Made by a program: the position numbers and the translations under genes
The notes under the pieces: generated by a model
Told to the model about the DNA's origin: nothing
What the model saw: the letters and a program-made list of their open reading frames with translations, nothing else
The model's database searches: none
From: Treponema sp.
GTDB taxonomy: Bacteria > Spirochaetota > Spirochaetia > Treponematales > Breznakiellaceae
NCBI GenBank assembly: GCA_031275515.1
Contig: JAISOQ010000161.1
Coordinates: forward strand, 1-7,210
Direction of reading: 5' to 3'
DNA length: 7,210 bases
Shown here: piece by piece, positions 6,679-7,210 of the stretch
How positions within the stretch are numbered: the stretch's first letter is position 1
Layout: every line of letters begins with the position of its first letter

Positions 6679-6716
6679 CGGCAATTTGAATTCTGTAAAT
6701 AGAATTCCTCAAGCCG
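6679..6716 (-). other. Strong imperfect hairpin in the lipoprotein leader
   Basis: On the minus strand the arms are CGGC-TTG-agg-AATTCT and AGAATT-CAA-att-GCCG around the 6-nt loop ATTTAC. That gives 13 base pairs interrupted by one symmetrical 3-by-3 internal loop. It lies about 100 nt upstream of the lipoprotein start codon. A run of five Ts appears only about 9 nt after the hairpin, so a terminator role is possible but not typical. Confidence 0.45.
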
Positions 6717-6742
6717 TCTTATTTGCGCTTCTTTTGCATTCC

Positions 6743-6775
6743 TTATCTGCTTTGTTCTTTTTCCCCCTCCGGCAT
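6743..6775 (-). CDS. Possible 10-codon leader ORF
   Basis: On the minus strand AAGGA stands 6 nt before an ATG, the best-spaced ribosome-binding site in this intergenic region. The frame encodes MPEGEKEQSR and stops. It lies about 165 nt upstream of the lipoprotein and just after an inverted repeat (TCTCTCC 6822-6816 with GGAGAGA 6792-6786) whose second arm abuts the ribosome-binding site. An ORF this short can easily arise by chance; no amino-acid run of the attenuator type is present. Confidence 0.15.
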   Translation of the reverse strand: MPEGEKEQSR

Positions 6776-6965
6776 TGTACTTCCTTCTCTCCAGAGGGGT
6801 AAAAATATAAAACCAGGAGAGAGGTCCTAACGGAGCGGCGGAAAACCGGCAATTTCTGCTAAAGGGCTTTTCACTTACATTGAACGGAAATGCGGGGAAA
6901 AAAACTGTCTTTAACCTGCCGTGCATTGACGACGCGCTCCTTGTCTGCAACCCAGACCGCTTCCC

Positions 6966-6982
6966 ATTATACGGAATATAAT
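6966..6982 (-). promoter_or_regulatory. TATAAT box embedded in an inverted repeat
   Basis: The minus strand has ATTATA-ttccg-TATAAT, perfect 6-bp arms, so a consensus -10 hexamer is present on both strands. Upstream sequence is AT-rich but no good -35 hexamer is found at 16-19 nt on either strand. If used on the minus strand it would give the lipoprotein gene a leader of roughly 380 nt. It could equally be an AT-rich chance palindrome or a regulator-binding site. Confidence 0.3.
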
Positions 6983-7035
6983 CTGAGTTTATTCATAAAT
7001 ATATTCTATAAGGATGAAAAGACAAGAGTTTTTGC

Positions 7036-7078
7036 AAAAAAAAATCGAAGAAATACCCCGGCAGGGAGGATGCCGGGG
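7036..7078 (-). terminator. Intrinsic terminator after element copy 2
   Basis: On the minus strand CCCCGGCA (7078-7071) pairs perfectly with TGCCGGGG (7063-7056) around a 7-nt loop. It is followed by TATTTCTTCGA and then nine Ts (7044-7036). It ends a minus-strand transcript entering from beyond the right edge, or a transcript of the element itself. Its hairpin is unrelated in sequence to the one after copy 1. Confidence 0.8.
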
Positions 7079-7090
7079 AACCAGGCCGGG

Positions 7091-7199
7091 GCGGCCTGTT
7101 ACCGGTCCCGGCAGCGCTCTATCTGCCTGGACCAGGGGTTATAACCAGCCGGAAACGCCGCCGGGGGATCGATGCGCTGGCCGCACCATCCCCCGGCGG
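7091..7199 (-). repeat. Structured GC-rich element, copy 2 (possible ncRNA, UTR element or mobile repeat)
   Basis: Block A (7163-7192) and block B (7091-7111) match copy 1 at 27/30 and 21/21 positions, in the same order and orientation. The spacer is 51 nt instead of 10. The block A hairpin here has a perfect 12-bp outer stem (7188-7199 with 7158-7169) and the same inner GTGCG/CGCAU stem (7186-7182 with 7176-7172). The spacer contains a perfect 10-bp palindrome GGTTATAACC (7137-7146) and CCTGG-a-CCAGG (7126-7136). On the minus strand block B also begins a CAGGCCG/CGGCCTG hairpin (7098-7092 with 7088-7082), not possible in this form in copy 1. The element may begin beyond the window edge. Confidence 0.6.
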
Positions 7200-7210
7200 T
7201 TTCTTTCGGT

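Larger units (their letters stand above)
6579..7035. other. Gene-free region upstream of the lipoprotein gene
   Basis: About 450 nt without a convincing gene. Longer open frames in it (for example 6597-6950 minus, 6890-7144 plus) have no good ribosome-binding site and look random in composition. The part near 6960-7015 is AT-rich and contains a perfect TATAAT; the rest contains two inverted repeats and a tiny open frame, listed separately. It most likely holds the promoter and a long leader of the lipoprotein gene. No promoter closer to the start codon with both hexamers could be recognised. Confidence 0.6.

Noticed and set aside
6597..6950. Minus-strand 117-residue open frame upstream of the lipoprotein
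   Set aside because: No ribosome-binding site at its start, no family resemblance, random-looking composition, and it crosses the hairpins of the leader.
4418..7192. The two repeat copies as integron attC sites, CRISPR repeats or a known riboswitch
   Set aside because: There are only two copies 2.7 kb apart with unequal spacing, no integron core-site pattern that I could confirm, no regular repeat-spacer array, and no match to riboswitch consensus motifs I know (TPP, FMN, cobalamin, SAM, glycine, c-di-GMP, fluoride).
7158..7207. Plus-strand terminator formed by the 12-bp stem followed by TTTCTTTC
   Set aside because: Possible, but the T tract is interrupted. The conserved G-U pair of the inner stem exists only in minus-strand RNA, and copy 1 has no T tract on this side, so the minus orientation is preferred.
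7014..7210. Plus-strand open frame from ATG 7014 to the window edge (begins MKRQEFLQKKIEEIP)
   Set aside because: Sixty-five codons without stop in GC-rich sequence is not remarkable. The AAGG lies directly against the ATG with no spacing. The frame runs through a minus-strand terminator and the structured repeat, and becomes Arg/Pro/Gly-rich as random GC-rich frames do. A real gene truncated by the window edge cannot be fully excluded.

Overview
All four convincing genes lie on the minus strand. Read in transcription order (high to low coordinates) they are a large orphan lipoprotein, a 6-phosphofructokinase, a LacI-family repressor, and a secreted GH71/GH99-like glycoside hydrolase with a discoidin-type carbohydrate-binding domain. 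By eye the GC content is near or slightly above one half. The two lipoproteins, the large lipoprotein with no recognisable family, and the phosphofructokinase type suggest a saccharolytic bacterium. A host-associated (for example insect-gut) spirochaete of the Treponema group is my best guess; it rests on general resemblance, not on a marker gene.

Layout. 1-111 is a low-complexity stretch of C runs (G runs on the coding strand of the gene beside it). 112-1911 is the hydrolase. 1912-2082 holds a near-consensus sigma70-type promoter, a palindrome with a central CpG typical of LacI-family operators, and the intrinsic terminator of the repressor gene. 2083-3108 is the repressor. 3109-3224 has two small palindromes and a weak promoter. 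3225-4331 is phosphofructokinase. 4332-4547 contains an intrinsic terminator and a series of stem-loops. 4548-6578 is the orphan lipoprotein. 6579-7035 is a gene-free AT-rich and hairpin-rich region. 7036-7199 is a second terminator followed by a second copy of the structured element seen at 4418-4487.

The repressor and hydrolase form a readable local circuit. The repressor gene ends in its own terminator. The hydrolase then starts from a separate strong promoter whose initially transcribed region carries a 14-bp LacI-type palindrome. The hydrolase is therefore probably induced when a sugar released from its substrate binds the repressor. The motif WNDYGE and the discoidin type make alpha-1,3-glucan a plausible substrate, but this is inference.

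The least explained item is the pair of GC-rich structured elements (4418-4487 and 7091-7199). They share a 30-nt block (27 identical) and a 21-nt block (identical), have the same orientation, and each is followed by a different intrinsic terminator. The outer stem of one hairpin differs in sequence between the copies yet stays paired. They could be small RNAs, conserved 3'-UTR structures, leader/attenuator elements, or copies of a non-coding mobile repeat.
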